Numbered from the stretch's first letter, positions 43,109-53,829 are shown. The stretch: 64,000 bases of DNA from Actinacidiphila yeochonensis CN732 (GCF_000745345.1 NZ_JQNR01000005.1:2356001-2420000), one strand, 5' to 3'. Program-made: numbers and translations. Notes: generated by a model from the letters alone, not told the origin.

Positions 43109-43195
43109 TCAGCCGGGTAGGGAAGCTCCGGAACGCGTGTCACGAAGGGGTAGGACGGAAGAGCTGCCGGTACTGCACGGTCGACTCGGATCCAT
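43109..43195 (-). CDS. 28-residue leader ORF upstream of corA
   Basis: ATG at 43195 is preceded by an excellent ribosome-binding site (GGAGGAGGTGGGGCTGAC). The peptide starts MDPSRPCSTGSSS and ends RSGASLPG, with four prolines in 28 residues. It uses many codons rare in this genome (CTA twice, CTT, CGT, AGT, TCT), so it is not a typical housekeeping gene. Placed 240 nt before corA on the same strand, it may be a regulatory leader like CorL of Salmonella, where translation of the leader controls termination before corA. Function is inferred from position only. Confidence 0.5.
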   Translation of the reverse strand: MDPSRPCSTGSSSVLPLRDTRSGASLPG

Positions 43196-43314
43196 GTCAG
43201 CCCCACCTCCTCCGGCCAGTCCCCGCCAGGGGATGTCGTGTCGTGAGAGAACCGCTCCACTCTAGCAAGCCCCCGCGGCCACGATGACCCGGCTTGCCCG
43301 ATCCTTGCGCGTTC

Positions 43315-43320
43315 TATGCT
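43315..43320 (+). promoter_or_regulatory. -10 box TATGCT, leaderless start of the gene at 43327
   Basis: TATGCT is 6 nt before the ATG; CTTGCC lies about 16 nt further upstream. Confidence 0.5.
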
Positions 43321-43326
43321 CCCCCT

Positions 43327-43932
43327 ATGACCGAAGTCACGGCGCTCGTCGACGCCCACCTCCGCTCTGAGCTGGGCGAACCCGGGGCCCGCGCCGCTGT
43401 GGTCTTCCTCGGCGCCGAACGGGTCGAGGTGCTCCGCTGGAGCGACGGCGACCTGGTCCGCTACGTGACGCTCGGGATGTCCGCGCGGCCGATGGCCGAG
43501 CCCGAGGAGGCCGCGCCGCTGTCCGTCTCCTACGCCGACCCCGTCCGCGGCCCGCGCGCCGAGCTGGTGCTCACGGTGCGAGCCGGGCTGGCCGACACCG
43601 ACAAGGTGCTGCGCCCGCTGGCCGTCCTCGCGGCGTCCCCGCAGGTCGAAGGGGTGGTGGTGGCGCCGGGCGGTTCGCTGGACACCGGCGCGCCGCTGTG
43701 GCCGGGGGCGCCGTTCCAGGCGGTGCTGGTCGCCGAGGGGGGCGGCCTGCTGCCCGACCTCGCGCTGCCGGAGCCGATGGAGCCGGTGCGGTTCCTGCCC
43801 GTGCTGCCCATGACGCCGAACGAGGCCGCGTGGAAGCGGGTGCACGGCGCCGAGGCGCTGCACGACCGCTGGCTGCGCCACGGCACCGACCTGCGCCATC
43901 CGGCGCGCCGGCCGGTGCCGTTGGAGGGCTGA
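43327..43932 (+). CDS. Suppressor-of-fused-like domain protein
   Basis: 201 residues. The arrangement AAVVFLGAERVEVLRWSDGDLVRYVTLGMSARPM, RAELVLTVRAGLADTDKVLRPLAVLAASPQ and LPVLPMTPNEAAWKRVHGAEALHDRW matches bacterial proteins with a SUFU domain, where the block LPMTxxEAxxKRxHG is typical. They are cytosolic and some belong to immunity families, but no toxin gene is near. No signal peptide. TATGCT before the ATG suggests a leaderless message. Confidence 0.82.
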   Translation: MTEVTALVDAHLRSELGEPGARAAVVFLGAERVEVLRWSDGDLVRYVTLGMSARPMAEPEEAAPLSVSYADPVRGPRAELVLTVRAGLADTDKVLRPLAVLAASPQVEGVVVAPGGSLDTGAPLWPGAPFQAVLVAEGGGLLPDLALPEPMEPVRFLPVLPMTPNEAAWKRVHGAEALHDRWLRHGTDLRHPARRPVPLEG

Positions 43933-43956
43933 CCCGGAGGGTTCCCGAGCCCTTGC

Positions 43957-44256
43957 TCACGCCTCCTGGGGGGCGGGCCGCCGTGCTGCCCGTGGCCGGC
44001 GGGGGGTGCGTGCGGGGCCTGCGCGACGGCGTCCTCCTCGTCCTCCTCGTCCTCTTCGTCCTCTTCGTCCTCCTCGTGCACCACCGCCAGGTGCCGTCGG
44101 CGCACGCCGATGACGAGCGCGCCCACCGCCGCGGCCTGTGCCGCGAGCACCTGTCCGGTCCGTGGACGGCGGCGATCGCCCAGTGGCCCGCCCGCCCGCC
44201 GCCGGGAACGGACCCGGACCCGGGCGCGCCCGCCGTGTTTCCCGCGGGCGTCGCAC
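43957..44256 (-). pseudogene. Possible small minus-strand gene with acidic EED repeats, frame interrupted
   Basis: A stretch on the minus strand reads GQVLAAQAAAVGALVIGVRR, then RHLAVVHEEDEEDEEDEED, with a strong G/C third-position bias. Adding one C to the C run near 43974 ends it at GGPPPQEA and a TGA at 43957. The start is unclear: GTG 44256 is in another frame and would need a second correction. It may encode a small membrane-associated protein of about 95 residues. Low confidence; the opposite strand in the same region is less coding-like. Confidence 0.35.
44031..44075. repeat. Five 9-bp repeats (GTCCTCCTC/GTCCTCTTC)
   Basis: Five back-to-back units start at 44031, 44040, 44049, 44058 and 44067. 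Read on the minus strand they encode the Glu/Asp repeat of the possible gene above. Confidence 0.85.
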
Positions 44257-44345
44257 CTCCCGGTACGCCCGGGGCGTACGCCGGCGCCCCCCGGATGGGT
44301 GATCGTCCTTGACGCGGGCACGGGCGGGGAGGACCGTGGACCGGT

Positions 44346-44987
44346 ATGAGGGGCGAACCCAGTTGCCCGAGATGCGGTGGGCGGGTCCGCGCGCCCGGAC
44401 TCTTCGCCGACTCCTGGCAGTGCGCGGTCCATGGGAGCGTGAACCCGCTCCAGCCCGTCGTCCCGCCCAGTGTCGAAGCCCTGGGCGTCGTGGTGAACCG
44501 CTCGCACGTCCCGGTCTGGATGCCGTGGCCGCTGCCCCTGGGGTGGCTCTTCTCCGGCGTCGCCTCCGTCGGTGACGACCGCAGCGGCGGACGCGCCGCC
44601 GCCGTCGCCTGCTCGGGGCCGGGGCCGCTCGGCGGGCCCGGCGAGCTGATCCTGGTCGCGGAGGAGCTGGGCGTCGGCCTCGGAGCCCGCTACGCCGGGA
44701 TCGACGGCCCGGACCCGGGCCCCGAGATGTGCGTGGACAAGCCGCCGCAGGCCAAGGTGCTGGCGGCCGGGCGGCCGACCGCCCTGTGGCACGTCAGCGG
44801 CGCGCCCGCCGACCGGGTGGTCTTCGCGGGGGAGGCGCGCGGGCTGTGGCTGTGGGCGATCGTCTGGCCCGAGTCGACGGGCCTGCTCATGTACGACGAG
44901 GTGGTCCTCACCGACCTGCGGGACGCCGGCGCCGAGGTCGACCTGCTGCCCTGCGGCGCCCTCACCCCCCGCCTGCTCACACCCTGA
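44346..44987 (+). CDS. Zinc-ribbon conserved protein (DUF6758-like)
   Basis: 213 residues from the ATG at 44346. It starts MRGEPSCPRCGGRVRAPGLFADSWQCAVHG, with a CPxCGG knuckle and a second Cys/His pair that could bind zinc. The remainder is a conserved globular domain rich in Trp and Gly (SHVPVWMPWPLPLGWLFSG, ARGLWLWAIVWPESTGLLMYDE). It is a conserved actinobacterial hypothetical; the DUF name is from memory. It lies upstream of the PHP phosphoesterase on the same strand. Confidence 0.85.
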   Translation: MRGEPSCPRCGGRVRAPGLFADSWQCAVHGSVNPLQPVVPPSVEALGVVVNRSHVPVWMPWPLPLGWLFSGVASVGDDRSGGRAAAVACSGPGPLGGPGELILVAEELGVGLGARYAGIDGPDPGPEMCVDKPPQAKVLAAGRPTALWHVSGAPADRVVFAGEARGLWLWAIVWPESTGLLMYDEVVLTDLRDAGAEVDLLPCGALTPRLLTP

Positions 44988-45066
44988 CACCGGCGCGTCG
45001 CCCCCGGGCGCCCGGCCGTCCGTACCGCGCCGTCCGCGCTCTCCGTGCCGTCAGTGCCGTCGGCGC

Positions 45067-45098
45067 CGTCCGTGCGTCCGTGCGTCCGTGCGTCCGTG
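45067..45098. repeat. 8-bp tandem repeat CGTCCGTG, four copies
   Basis: Four exact copies lie in the 239-nt gap before the PHP gene, within a longer region of GTCCGTGCC-like sequence. Confidence 0.85.
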
Positions 45099-45226
45099 CC
45101 GTCCGTCCCGACCTGGCCACGGGCGCTGTGGCAAAGGCTCCTTCGGCGCCCCGCCCAGCCCGTATGCTTGCCTGCGGGCGAGGCCGCCCGACCGTCCCCG
45201 CCGAGCCGGAACCCGAGGAGTGAGCC

Positions 45227-46081
45227 GTGCGCATCGACCTGCACGCCCACTCCAACGCCTCCGACGGCACCGACACCCCCGCCGAGCTGGTCCGCAACGC
45301 GGCTGCCGCCGGGCTGGACGTGGTGGCCATCACCGACCACGACACCGTCGGCGGCTACGCCCAGGCGCGCGCCGCCCTCGCCGACGCCCCCGGCCTCACC
45401 CTGGTGACCGGCGCGGAGCTGTCCTGCCGGGTCCAGGGCATCAGCCTGCACATGTTGGCCTACCTCTTCGACCCGGCCGAGCCCGAGCTGTACCGGGAGC
45501 GGGAGCTGGTCCGCGACGACCGGGTGCCCCGGGCCCGGGCCATGGTGGCCCGGCTCCGGGAGATGGGTGTCCCCGTCACCTGGGAACGGGTCGCCGAGAT
45601 CGCGGGCGACGGATCGGTAGGCCGCCCGCACATAGCGACCGCCCTGGTCGAACTGGGCGTCGTCGACACCGTCTCGGACGCGTTCGACTCCGAGTGGCTC
45701 GCCAACGACGGCCGCGCCTACGTCCCCAAGCACGAGCTGGACCCGTTCGACGCGGTGCGGCTGGTCAAGGCGGCCGGCGGCGTCACCGTCTTCGCCCATC
45801 CCGGGGCGAGCAAGCGCGGCCGGACGGTGTCCGAGCAGGTCATCGCCGACCTGGCCGCGGCGGGCCTGGACGGCCTGGAGATCGACCACACCGACCACGA
45901 CGCCGCCACCCGGGACCGCCTGCGGGCCCTCGCCGCCGACCTGGGGCTGCTCACCACCGGCTCCAGCGACTACCACGGCAGCCGCAAGGACGTCCGGCTC
46001 GGGACCTGCACCACCGACCCCGAGGTCTACCGGGAGATCTCCCGGCGCGCCACCGGCGCGCAACCCATCTCCCAGGTCTAG
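45227..46081 (+). CDS. PHP-domain phosphoesterase
   Basis: 284 residues from GTG after CGAGGAGTG. Metal-binding motifs are MRIDLHAHSNASDGTDTP, VVAITDHDTVGG, GAELSC, VTVFAHPGASKRG and SSDYHGSRK near the end, the full set of a PHP fold. Relatives such as YciV hydrolyse 3',5'-nucleotide bisphosphate or RNA ends. It is cytosolic. MarC lies 330 nt downstream. Confidence 0.92.
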   Translation: MRIDLHAHSNASDGTDTPAELVRNAAAAGLDVVAITDHDTVGGYAQARAALADAPGLTLVTGAELSCRVQGISLHMLAYLFDPAEPELYRERELVRDDRVPRARAMVARLREMGVPVTWERVAEIAGDGSVGRPHIATALVELGVVDTVSDAFDSEWLANDGRAYVPKHELDPFDAVRLVKAAGGVTVFAHPGASKRGRTVSEQVIADLAAAGLDGLEIDHTDHDAATRDRLRALAADLGLLTTGSSDYHGSRKDVRLGTCTTDPEVYREISRRATGAQPISQV

Positions 46082-46132
46082 GGCCGGTCGCGGCGCCGGA
46101 CGCCCCGAGCACTCTCCCCGGCCTGACCCGGG

Positions 46133-46204
46133 CTCGACCCCTGGCTCGTGCTCGACCCCTGGCTCGTGCTCGGCCCCTGGCTTGGGATCGGCCCCTGGTC
46201 CGGG
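46133..46204. repeat. 18-bp tandem repeat, four copies, before marC
   Basis: CTCGACCCCTGGCTCGTG is repeated exactly at 46133 and 46151, with altered copies at 46169 and 46187. It lies in the otherwise empty 330-nt gap (46082-46411) between the PHP and marC genes. Confidence 0.85.
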
Positions 46205-46411
46205 CCGTCCGGACTCCCGAGTGCGGCCTCGGCCGCTCCTCCCTCGCCCCCAGGCACCACCCGTCCCGTGACGGCAGGCCACCGAGACACCGTGCCGTGC
46301 CGCCGCGCCGGTCGCGGCCGGGCCGAGGGCACCCCCACTCCGTCACCCAGCCGCTACGCACCCGCCGCCACGGCGGTTCGCAGAAGGTACAGAAGGAAAG
46401 CACAGCCCCCG

Positions 46412-47026
46412 ATGTTCGACCTCACTCTCTTCGGTTCGGTGTTCGTCACCCTCTTCGTGATCATGGACCCGCCCGGGGTCACGCCGATCTTCCTCGCGCT
46501 GACCTCCGGCCGCACCGCCAAGGTGCAGCGCCGGATGGCCTGGCAGGCCGCCGCCGTGGCGCTCGGCGTGATCACCGTCTTCGGCATCTGCGGGCAGCAG
46601 ATCCTGGACTACCTGCATGTCACCGTGCCCGCGTTGCGGATCTCCGGCGGGCTGCTGCTCCTGCTGATCGCCCTGGACCTGCTCACCGGGAAGGCCGACG
46701 AACCCACCCAGACCAAGGACGTCAACGTCGCGCTGGTCCCGCTCGGCATGCCGCTGCTGGCCGGGCCGGGCGCGATCGTCACCGTCATCCTCGCGGTGCA
46801 GCACGCCGACGGCGCCGGCCAGCAGCTCGCGGTGTGGCTGGCCATCGTGGCCATGCACACGGTGCTGTGGCTGACGATGCGCTACTCGCTCACCGTCATC
46901 CGGCTCATCAAGGAGGGCGGCGTGGTGCTGGTCACCCGGCTGTCCGGGATGCTGCTCTCGGCCATCGCGGTGCAGTCGGTGGCCACCGGCGTCTTCGGCT
47001 TCATCCACGGCTCCGGCTCGTCCTGA
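46412..47026 (+). CDS. MarC family integral membrane protein
   Basis: 204 residues with six hydrophobic helices. Family features are FGSVFVTLFVIMDPPGVTPIFLALT at the N-terminus, ALRISGGLLLLLIALDLL, VPLGMPLLAGPGAIVTVIL and the C-terminal RLSGMLLSAIAVQSVATGVFGF. MarC/UPF0056 proteins have no proven transport function; the link to antibiotic resistance in E. coli is historical. A GC hairpin follows the gene. Confidence 0.9.
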   Translation: MFDLTLFGSVFVTLFVIMDPPGVTPIFLALTSGRTAKVQRRMAWQAAAVALGVITVFGICGQQILDYLHVTVPALRISGGLLLLLIALDLLTGKADEPTQTKDVNVALVPLGMPLLAGPGAIVTVILAVQHADGAGQQLAVWLAIVAMHTVLWLTMRYSLTVIRLIKEGGVVLVTRLSGMLLSAIAVQSVATGVFGFIHGSGSS

Positions 47027-47076
47027 CCCTCCCCGGGCAGGCGCCCGCGCCCGCGCCCGCCGCCCGGGAACGCCAA

Positions 47077-47107
47077 AGCGCCCCGTACGTCCTGGGTACG
47101 GGGCGCT
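47077..47107. terminator. 12-bp perfect hairpin between convergent genes
   Basis: AGCGCCCCGTAC at 47077-47088 pairs with 47096-47107 around a 7-nt loop, downstream of marC and facing the small gene at 47309. Probable bidirectional terminator. Confidence 0.7.
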
Positions 47108-47308
47108 GTCGCGTCGGCCCTTGCGCTCTTCCGCCCGGGCGGGCGGGTGGCGGGTGGCCGTGCCGGGGCCGGTGGTCGCACCGGTCGGCATGTTCGCCGG
47201 GACGTCGCTCGACTCGTCGAACCGGTACGCCGGTTGTCACGTGTCGTGCACCGGTATGCCGGTACGTCGGGCCGGTCGGCGCGTCACCGGGTAGGGCGGG
47301 CTGAACCG

Positions 47309-47449
47309 TCAGTCCGCCGGGCGGATGTAGATGCGCTGTCCGAGCGCTGCGGCCTGCTGCACGATGCCGTCGACCGCGGTGGCGTCCACGACGGTGCTGT
47401 CGACGGCCTCGCCGTTGACGTCGTCCAGTCGCAGGATTTCGAACCGCAT
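47309..47449 (-). CDS. 46-residue conserved small protein
   Basis: The ATG at 47449 has GGGAGC upstream and the frame ends in TGA at 47309. The peptide starts MRFEILRLDDVNGEAVDST and ends GQRIYIRPAD. Every codon but a few ends in G or C, which is strong coding evidence in so short a frame. I recall near-identical small proteins across Streptomyces. No function is known; the beta-rich start and short helix suggest a small folded domain. Confidence 0.82.
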   Translation of the reverse strand: MRFEILRLDDVNGEAVDSTVVDATAVDGIVQQAAALGQRIYIRPAD

Positions 47450-47585
47450 AGGGTTGCTCCCTTCGTCGCGCGTTACATGTGTAGTCAACGAACACCCCCT
47501 TCAAAACATTCCCTAGGCTAATGAAAATCTTTCACGATCGAACTAGCCACCGGTGAGGGAAGTCCGGGCGCCGTCCCGCCGGCGG

Positions 47586-48623
47586 CTACGCCCGGTCGTC
47601 CGCTTCCTCGGCTCCGGCCCAGAAGTCCAGCAGCGCGGCGGCGGTCTCCTCGGGCCGTTCCGCGTTGGGGGAGTGCTCCGCCCCCTTCACCACCACGCGC
47701 CGGGCCCGGAGGCGGACCGCCATCTCGTCCAGCCATGGCACGGGCCAGGCGTAGTCCTGCTCGCCGGAGAGTACGAGTTTAGGGACCGGCACCGCCGCCA
47801 GTTCCGCCACCCGGTCCGTTTCGGTCATCAACTGCCGGGCCGTCGCCATCAGTTGCTCGGGCACGGTGCCCATCCAGCGGCGGTGCAGGAAGTCGGCGAG
47901 CCAGGTCGGCGACGGGTCCGCGGCGGTGCCGTCCGCCGTGCTGCCGTCCGCAGCGGTGGCGCCCGGCGCGGCGGGGTCCGTGTCGGAGGCCGGCCCCGGT
48001 GCGGAGCGGTCCGGGCCGCCCGTCGCGTTCATCGCCCGCCAGGCCGTCTCCATGTCGACGCTCGGCAGGTAGTCGACCAGCAGCCGGGTGCGGGCCTGCT
48101 GCTCCTCGGTGACCGCCGCGGGACCCGAACTCATCAGCGTCACCGAGGAGTACGGCACCGCGCCCCGGGCCGCCGCCGTCAGGACCGCGGCCCGCAGCAG
48201 GTGGCCGCCCAGCGAGTGGCCCACCGCGTGCAGTGCCGGACCGCCGGGCCGCACGCCGTACCGCTCGGCCAGCGCGGCGGTCTGGGCCAGCATGTCCTCG
48301 GCCAGTTCGGTCTGGGCGTACGCGGCCTCGTCCCGCGGGCCCGGGGTCTCGTACTGGCCGCGGCCGTCCACGGCGACCGCCCGGTAGCCGGCCCCGGTCA
48401 GCAGCGCCAGCAGGTCGAGGAAGTCCTCCTTGCTCCCGGTGAAGCCCGGCACGAGCAGCACCACGCCGCGCCCGCCCCCGCCCTCCGCCGGGTCCCCCGC
48501 CGCGTCCGCCTTCCGGCCGCCGGCCGCGGGGGCGCCGTCCAGCACCGCGAACGTGCCTCGGGTGGTGGCCAGTCGGCCCGCCGTGACGTTCCGGGGGAGG
48601 TCGAGAGTGCTGGGACGGCTCAT
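47586..48623 (-). CDS. Alpha/beta hydrolase
   Basis: 345 residues. Nucleophile elbow GHSLGGHLLRAA near residue 130, oxyanion region LLVPGFTGSKEDFLDLL, and later LVLSGEQDYAWPVPW (acid) with GAEHSPNAERPEE (His) complete a hydrolase triad. An insertion rich in Pro, Ala, Asp and Thr (residues 205-240) looks like a flexible lid. No signal peptide. TAGCCT lies 6 nt before the ATG, suggesting a leaderless message. Substrate unknown. Confidence 0.88.
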   Translation of the reverse strand: MSRPSTLDLPRNVTAGRLATTRGTFAVLDGAPAAGGRKADAAGDPAEGGGGRGVVLLVPGFTGSKEDFLDLLALLTGAGYRAVAVDGRGQYETPGPRDEAAYAQTELAEDMLAQTAALAERYGVRPGGPALHAVGHSLGGHLLRAAVLTAAARGAVPYSSVTLMSSGPAAVTEEQQARTRLLVDYLPSVDMETAWRAMNATGGPDRSAPGPASDTDPAAPGATAADGSTADGTAADPSPTWLADFLHRRWMGTVPEQLMATARQLMTETDRVAELAAVPVPKLVLSGEQDYAWPVPWLDEMAVRLRARRVVVKGAEHSPNAERPEETAAALLDFWAGAEEADDRA

Positions 48624-49016
48624 GGAGCGAGGCTACGCGCCTCCCGTGTCCGCGAGGTTGCCTTCGGGTATGACCTCACCCCGGGAATCCCCGGGGAGGG
48701 GCAAAGATCTGTCCACGTCGGGCGCGAACCGGCCCGAACGCGCGCGAACCCGTGGAAACGCGGCGTGACCGGGTGGAAAAGGGGCGTCGGACGCGGTGTC
48801 GACGGGGCGGATACCGGCCCCCGTCGCAGCGGCCACCGCCGGAACGTCTACCGGACGGACGTCCGCCGGACGGTGTGCCGACCGGACCGCCAGCGTGCCA
48901 CCGGGCTCGGAACGCCGCCACGTGACGCGGACGCGCCGCGGCGCCGGGCCGCCCTCGTTCGGGCGGACCGGCGCCGCGGCGGGTGGAGCCGTACGGCTCC
49001 GCGTTCACGCGCCCGG
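48624..49016. other. Gap downstream of the helicase
   Basis: 393 nt between the frame-corrected helicase stop and the hydrolase start. Apart from the -10 box at 48630 I see no gene. If the frame is not corrected, the helicase frame continues in here to 48848 as an Arg/Pro-rich run. Confidence 0.5.
48630..48635 (-). promoter_or_regulatory. -10 box TAGCCT, leaderless start of the hydrolase
   Basis: TAGCCT is 6 nt before the ATG at 48623. GGGAGG further upstream is too far to be its ribosome-binding site. Confidence 0.45.
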
Positions 49017-51481
<2,465 letters not shown>

Positions 51482-51859
51482 GATGTCGCCTCTTCTGTGA
51501 GACGCGGCACTGGCGGCCAGGGGGGTCGAGCAGCCGGTCGCCGGGGAGACGGGCCGGTCGCTGACCGCGCGCGGAGTCCTGCATGGCCGTGAGGGGCCGA
51601 AAAGCGCGCGGGACCGCTGCCCTCGCTCATGCCGCGAGCGGGCCCCTCCCGATGGCAGGAGGGCGGTCGGTTAGGAGCCGATCGGGCCACCGACCGGGCA
51701 TCCAGGTGTTGCACACGTCGCCCGCCGCTGGTCGGCGCCAGGCCGACTGGACGGCGGGTGCATTACCACTCTACCCCGGAAACGCCCACCTGCACCCGAG
51801 CGAATGTTTCCCTCCCTCCCCGACCGGGGGACGGAGCCGCTTTGGCTATTGTGCGGGCC
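51482..51859. promoter_or_regulatory. Divergent region, helicase leader and ferritin-like gene promoter
   Basis: 378 nt without a gene. A hairpin CTCGC-N7-GCGAG lies at about 51623-51639 and could belong to a structured leader of the helicase message, which is common for DEAD-box helicase genes. TATTGT at 51847-51852, 7 nt before the ATG at 51860, is a leaderless -10 box for the ferritin-like gene. Confidence 0.45.
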
Positions 51860-52600
51860 ATGGACGACGAGACCGACCAGACGCCCGAGCAGCAGCCCCA
51901 GCGCACCGGGATCGCCGCGCAGGGCTGGGACACCGCCTCCGCGCAGCCCCAGTACCGTGCCGCCGTCGTGGACCTGCTGGGCGCCCTGGCGTACGGGGAG
52001 CTGTCCGCGTTCGAGCGGCTGGCGGAGGACGCGAAGCTGGCGCCGTCGCTGGGGGACAAGGCGGAGCTGGCCGCGATGGCCGCCGCCGAGTTCCACCACT
52101 TCGAGCGGCTGCGCGACCGGCTCGCGGAGGTCGGCGAGGCGCCGAACGAGGCGATGGCCCCCTTCAGCGCCGCCCTGGACGGCTTCCACCGGCAGACCGC
52201 GCCCTCGGACTGGCTGGAGGGCCTGGTCAAGGCGTACGTCGGTGACGCCATCGCGTCCGACTTCTACCGCGAGGTGGCGGCCCGGCTGGACTCCGACACC
52301 CGGGAGCTGGTGCTGGCGGTCCTGGACGACACCGGCCACGGCGCCTTCGCCGTCGGCAAGGTGCGCGCCGCCATCGCCGCCGACCCGCGCGTCGGCGGCC
52401 GGCTGGCGCTGTGGGCCCGGCGGCTGATGGGCGAGGCGCTGTCGCAGGCGCAGCGGGTGGTCGCCGAGCGGGACGCGCTGTCCACGATGCTGGTCGGCGG
52501 GGTGGCGGACGGCTTCGACCTGGCCGAGGTGGGGCGGATGTTCTCCCGGATCACCGAGGCCCACACCAAGCGCATGGCGGCGCTGGGCCTGTCCGCCTGA
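51860..52600 (+). CDS. Ferritin-like-fold protein (MiaE-like)
   Basis: 246 residues from the ATG at 51860. Helices carry metal-ligand-type residues: GALAYGELSAFERLAEDA, MAAAEFHHFERLRDRL (ExxHxxE-like) and a later DDTGHGAFAV and RITEAHTKRM. The pattern fits a four-helix ferritin-like fold related to tRNA hydroxylase MiaE; activity is unproved. The gene lies divergent from the RNA helicase, as in other streptomycetes, which fits an RNA-modification role. Confidence 0.85.
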   Translation: MDDETDQTPEQQPQRTGIAAQGWDTASAQPQYRAAVVDLLGALAYGELSAFERLAEDAKLAPSLGDKAELAAMAAAEFHHFERLRDRLAEVGEAPNEAMAPFSAALDGFHRQTAPSDWLEGLVKAYVGDAIASDFYREVAARLDSDTRELVLAVLDDTGHGAFAVGKVRAAIAADPRVGGRLALWARRLMGEALSQAQRVVAERDALSTMLVGGVADGFDLAEVGRMFSRITEAHTKRMAALGLSA

Positions 52601-52678
52601 CGACCCTTCTCCGTCCCCCGTCCCACCGCCGCCTCACCCGCCTCCCCGGCAGCCGCGCGGCGGCCCTGGACGCCCACG

Positions 52679-52714
52679 AGGCCCGGCCCCCGCGATCAGG
52701 CGGGGGCCGGGCCT
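52679..52714. terminator. 15-bp perfect hairpin between convergent genes
   Basis: Arms 52679-52693 and 52700-52714 are perfectly complementary around GATCAG. It separates the ferritin-like gene from the small membrane-protein gene and can serve both. Confidence 0.85.
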
Positions 52715-52764
52715 CACGTCGTTCCGGGCTCGGGCGGCCCGGGGCGTCCGGATCGCCCGAGGGG

Positions 52765-53043
52765 TCAGGCGCTGGCCGCCGGGGTCTTGGTGTGGCGGCC
52801 GTGCTTGGGCGGACCGGCCAGCAGGCTCAGCAGGACGACCGCCGTCAGCACCGCGGCCGGGAAGGTGGCCTCCGGGTGGTGGCGGCCGACGATCGTCCGG
52901 GCGATGAGGCCACCGGTCAGCGCGGCCGCCACCCCGGTGAACAGCGTCAGCGGGGACAGCGGGAGCCGCCGGGGGAGGAGCCTGCCGGCCGCGGCGGCGG
53001 CCAGCAGCCCCAGTACGGCGAAACCGACGGCGTTCCAGAGCAT
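52765..53043 (-). CDS. Small membrane protein, function unknown
   Basis: 92 residues from ATG at 53043 after GAGGGAG. Three hydrophobic segments (LWNAVGFAVLGLLAAAAAG, SPLTLFTGVAAALTGGLIA and TFPAAVLTAVVLLSLLAG) and a basic His/Lys tail. Resembles the transglycosylase-associated/GlsB-like small membrane proteins only in size and layout. Longer in-frame starts upstream are not supported by a ribosome-binding site. Confidence 0.75.
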   Translation of the reverse strand: MLWNAVGFAVLGLLAAAAAGRLLPRRLPLSPLTLFTGVAAALTGGLIARTIVGRHHPEATFPAAVLTAVVLLSLLAGPPKHGRHTKTPAASA

Positions 53044-53296
53044 CGTCAACTCCCTCGGGTCGGACGCGATCACGCGTCTCCGGGCCGAAGGAGTCCTACC
53101 CCCCAGGCCATCTGGGCAAAACGGCATCGCCCGCCGCGTCGGCACTTTCTGGCAGTGCCTCAGGACGGCGACGCGTGACATGGACCCCGCCGCGTCGCCG
53201 CTCGCGGTCGGTCAGACCCCGGCCGGCGCACCTGGCCGACTCACCGGTCCTGGTCCCCGGTCCTGGTCTTCGGAGCCGTGCCCGCCGGCAGACGGC

Positions 53297-53333
53297 GGAG
53301 CCGCGGCCCCCCGGTTTCGGGGACCGCGGCTCC
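53297..53333. terminator. Hairpin downstream of the DUF3107 gene
   Basis: GGAGCCGCGG at 53297-53306 pairs with 53324-53333, and the C run inside pairs further with GGGG. It lies in the 333-nt gap 53044-53376, which holds no gene I can support; the rest is the upstream region of the small membrane protein. Confidence 0.7.
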
Positions 53334-53376
53334 GTGCGGTCGTGCGGTGCGGGCCCCGGCCGGGCCGGGCGGGCCC

Positions 53377-53607
53377 TCAGAGGGCGGCGCCGAACCCCAC
53401 TCGGCGGGCCGCCGGCTCACCGATCTCGACGTAGGCGAGGCGGTCGGCGGGCACGAGGACCTTGCGGCCGTGCTCGTCGACCAGGCTGAGGAGCTTGCTG
53501 GTGCCCGAGAGCGCGTCGGCGACGGCCTTCTCGACCTCGTCGGCCGACTGCGCGCTCTCGATGTTGATCTCGCGCGGCGCGTACTGCACGCCGATCTTGA
53601 CCTCCAC
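53377..53607 (-). CDS. DUF3107 protein
   Basis: 76 residues from GTG after GGAGG. It starts MEVKIGVQYAPREINIES and includes SADEVEKAVADALSG and DEHGRKVLVPADRLAYVEIG, matching the DUF3107 family over its whole length. It is a small ATP-binding-like beta/alpha cytosolic protein of unknown role, found across actinobacteria and often beside the TetR regulator, as here. Confidence 0.9.
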   Translation of the reverse strand: MEVKIGVQYAPREINIESAQSADEVEKAVADALSGTSKLLSLVDEHGRKVLVPADRLAYVEIGEPAARRVGFGAAL

Positions 53608-53829
53608 GGCTTGGATACCTCCGATGGTCGGGCGGTGTGCGCGGTTCGTTTCGTTCGCGCCGTACGCAGCACAGACTAGCCCGCGCGGGGCGTCGGCAAG
53701 GGCACGCGGGGGACGCCGTGAGCGAACACCGCGCCCCCTCCGCGGGGCCTGACGGAACCGGACGGGACCGGACGGACCCGGACAGGACCGGAGGGGATCG
53801 GGCCGGACCGGACGGGGCCGGGCCCGGCC

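Noticed and set aside
43090..43287. 65-residue Cys-rich plus-strand ORF
   Set aside because: No ribosome-binding site and poor codon bias; the same DNA holds the better-supported minus-strand leader ORF of corA.
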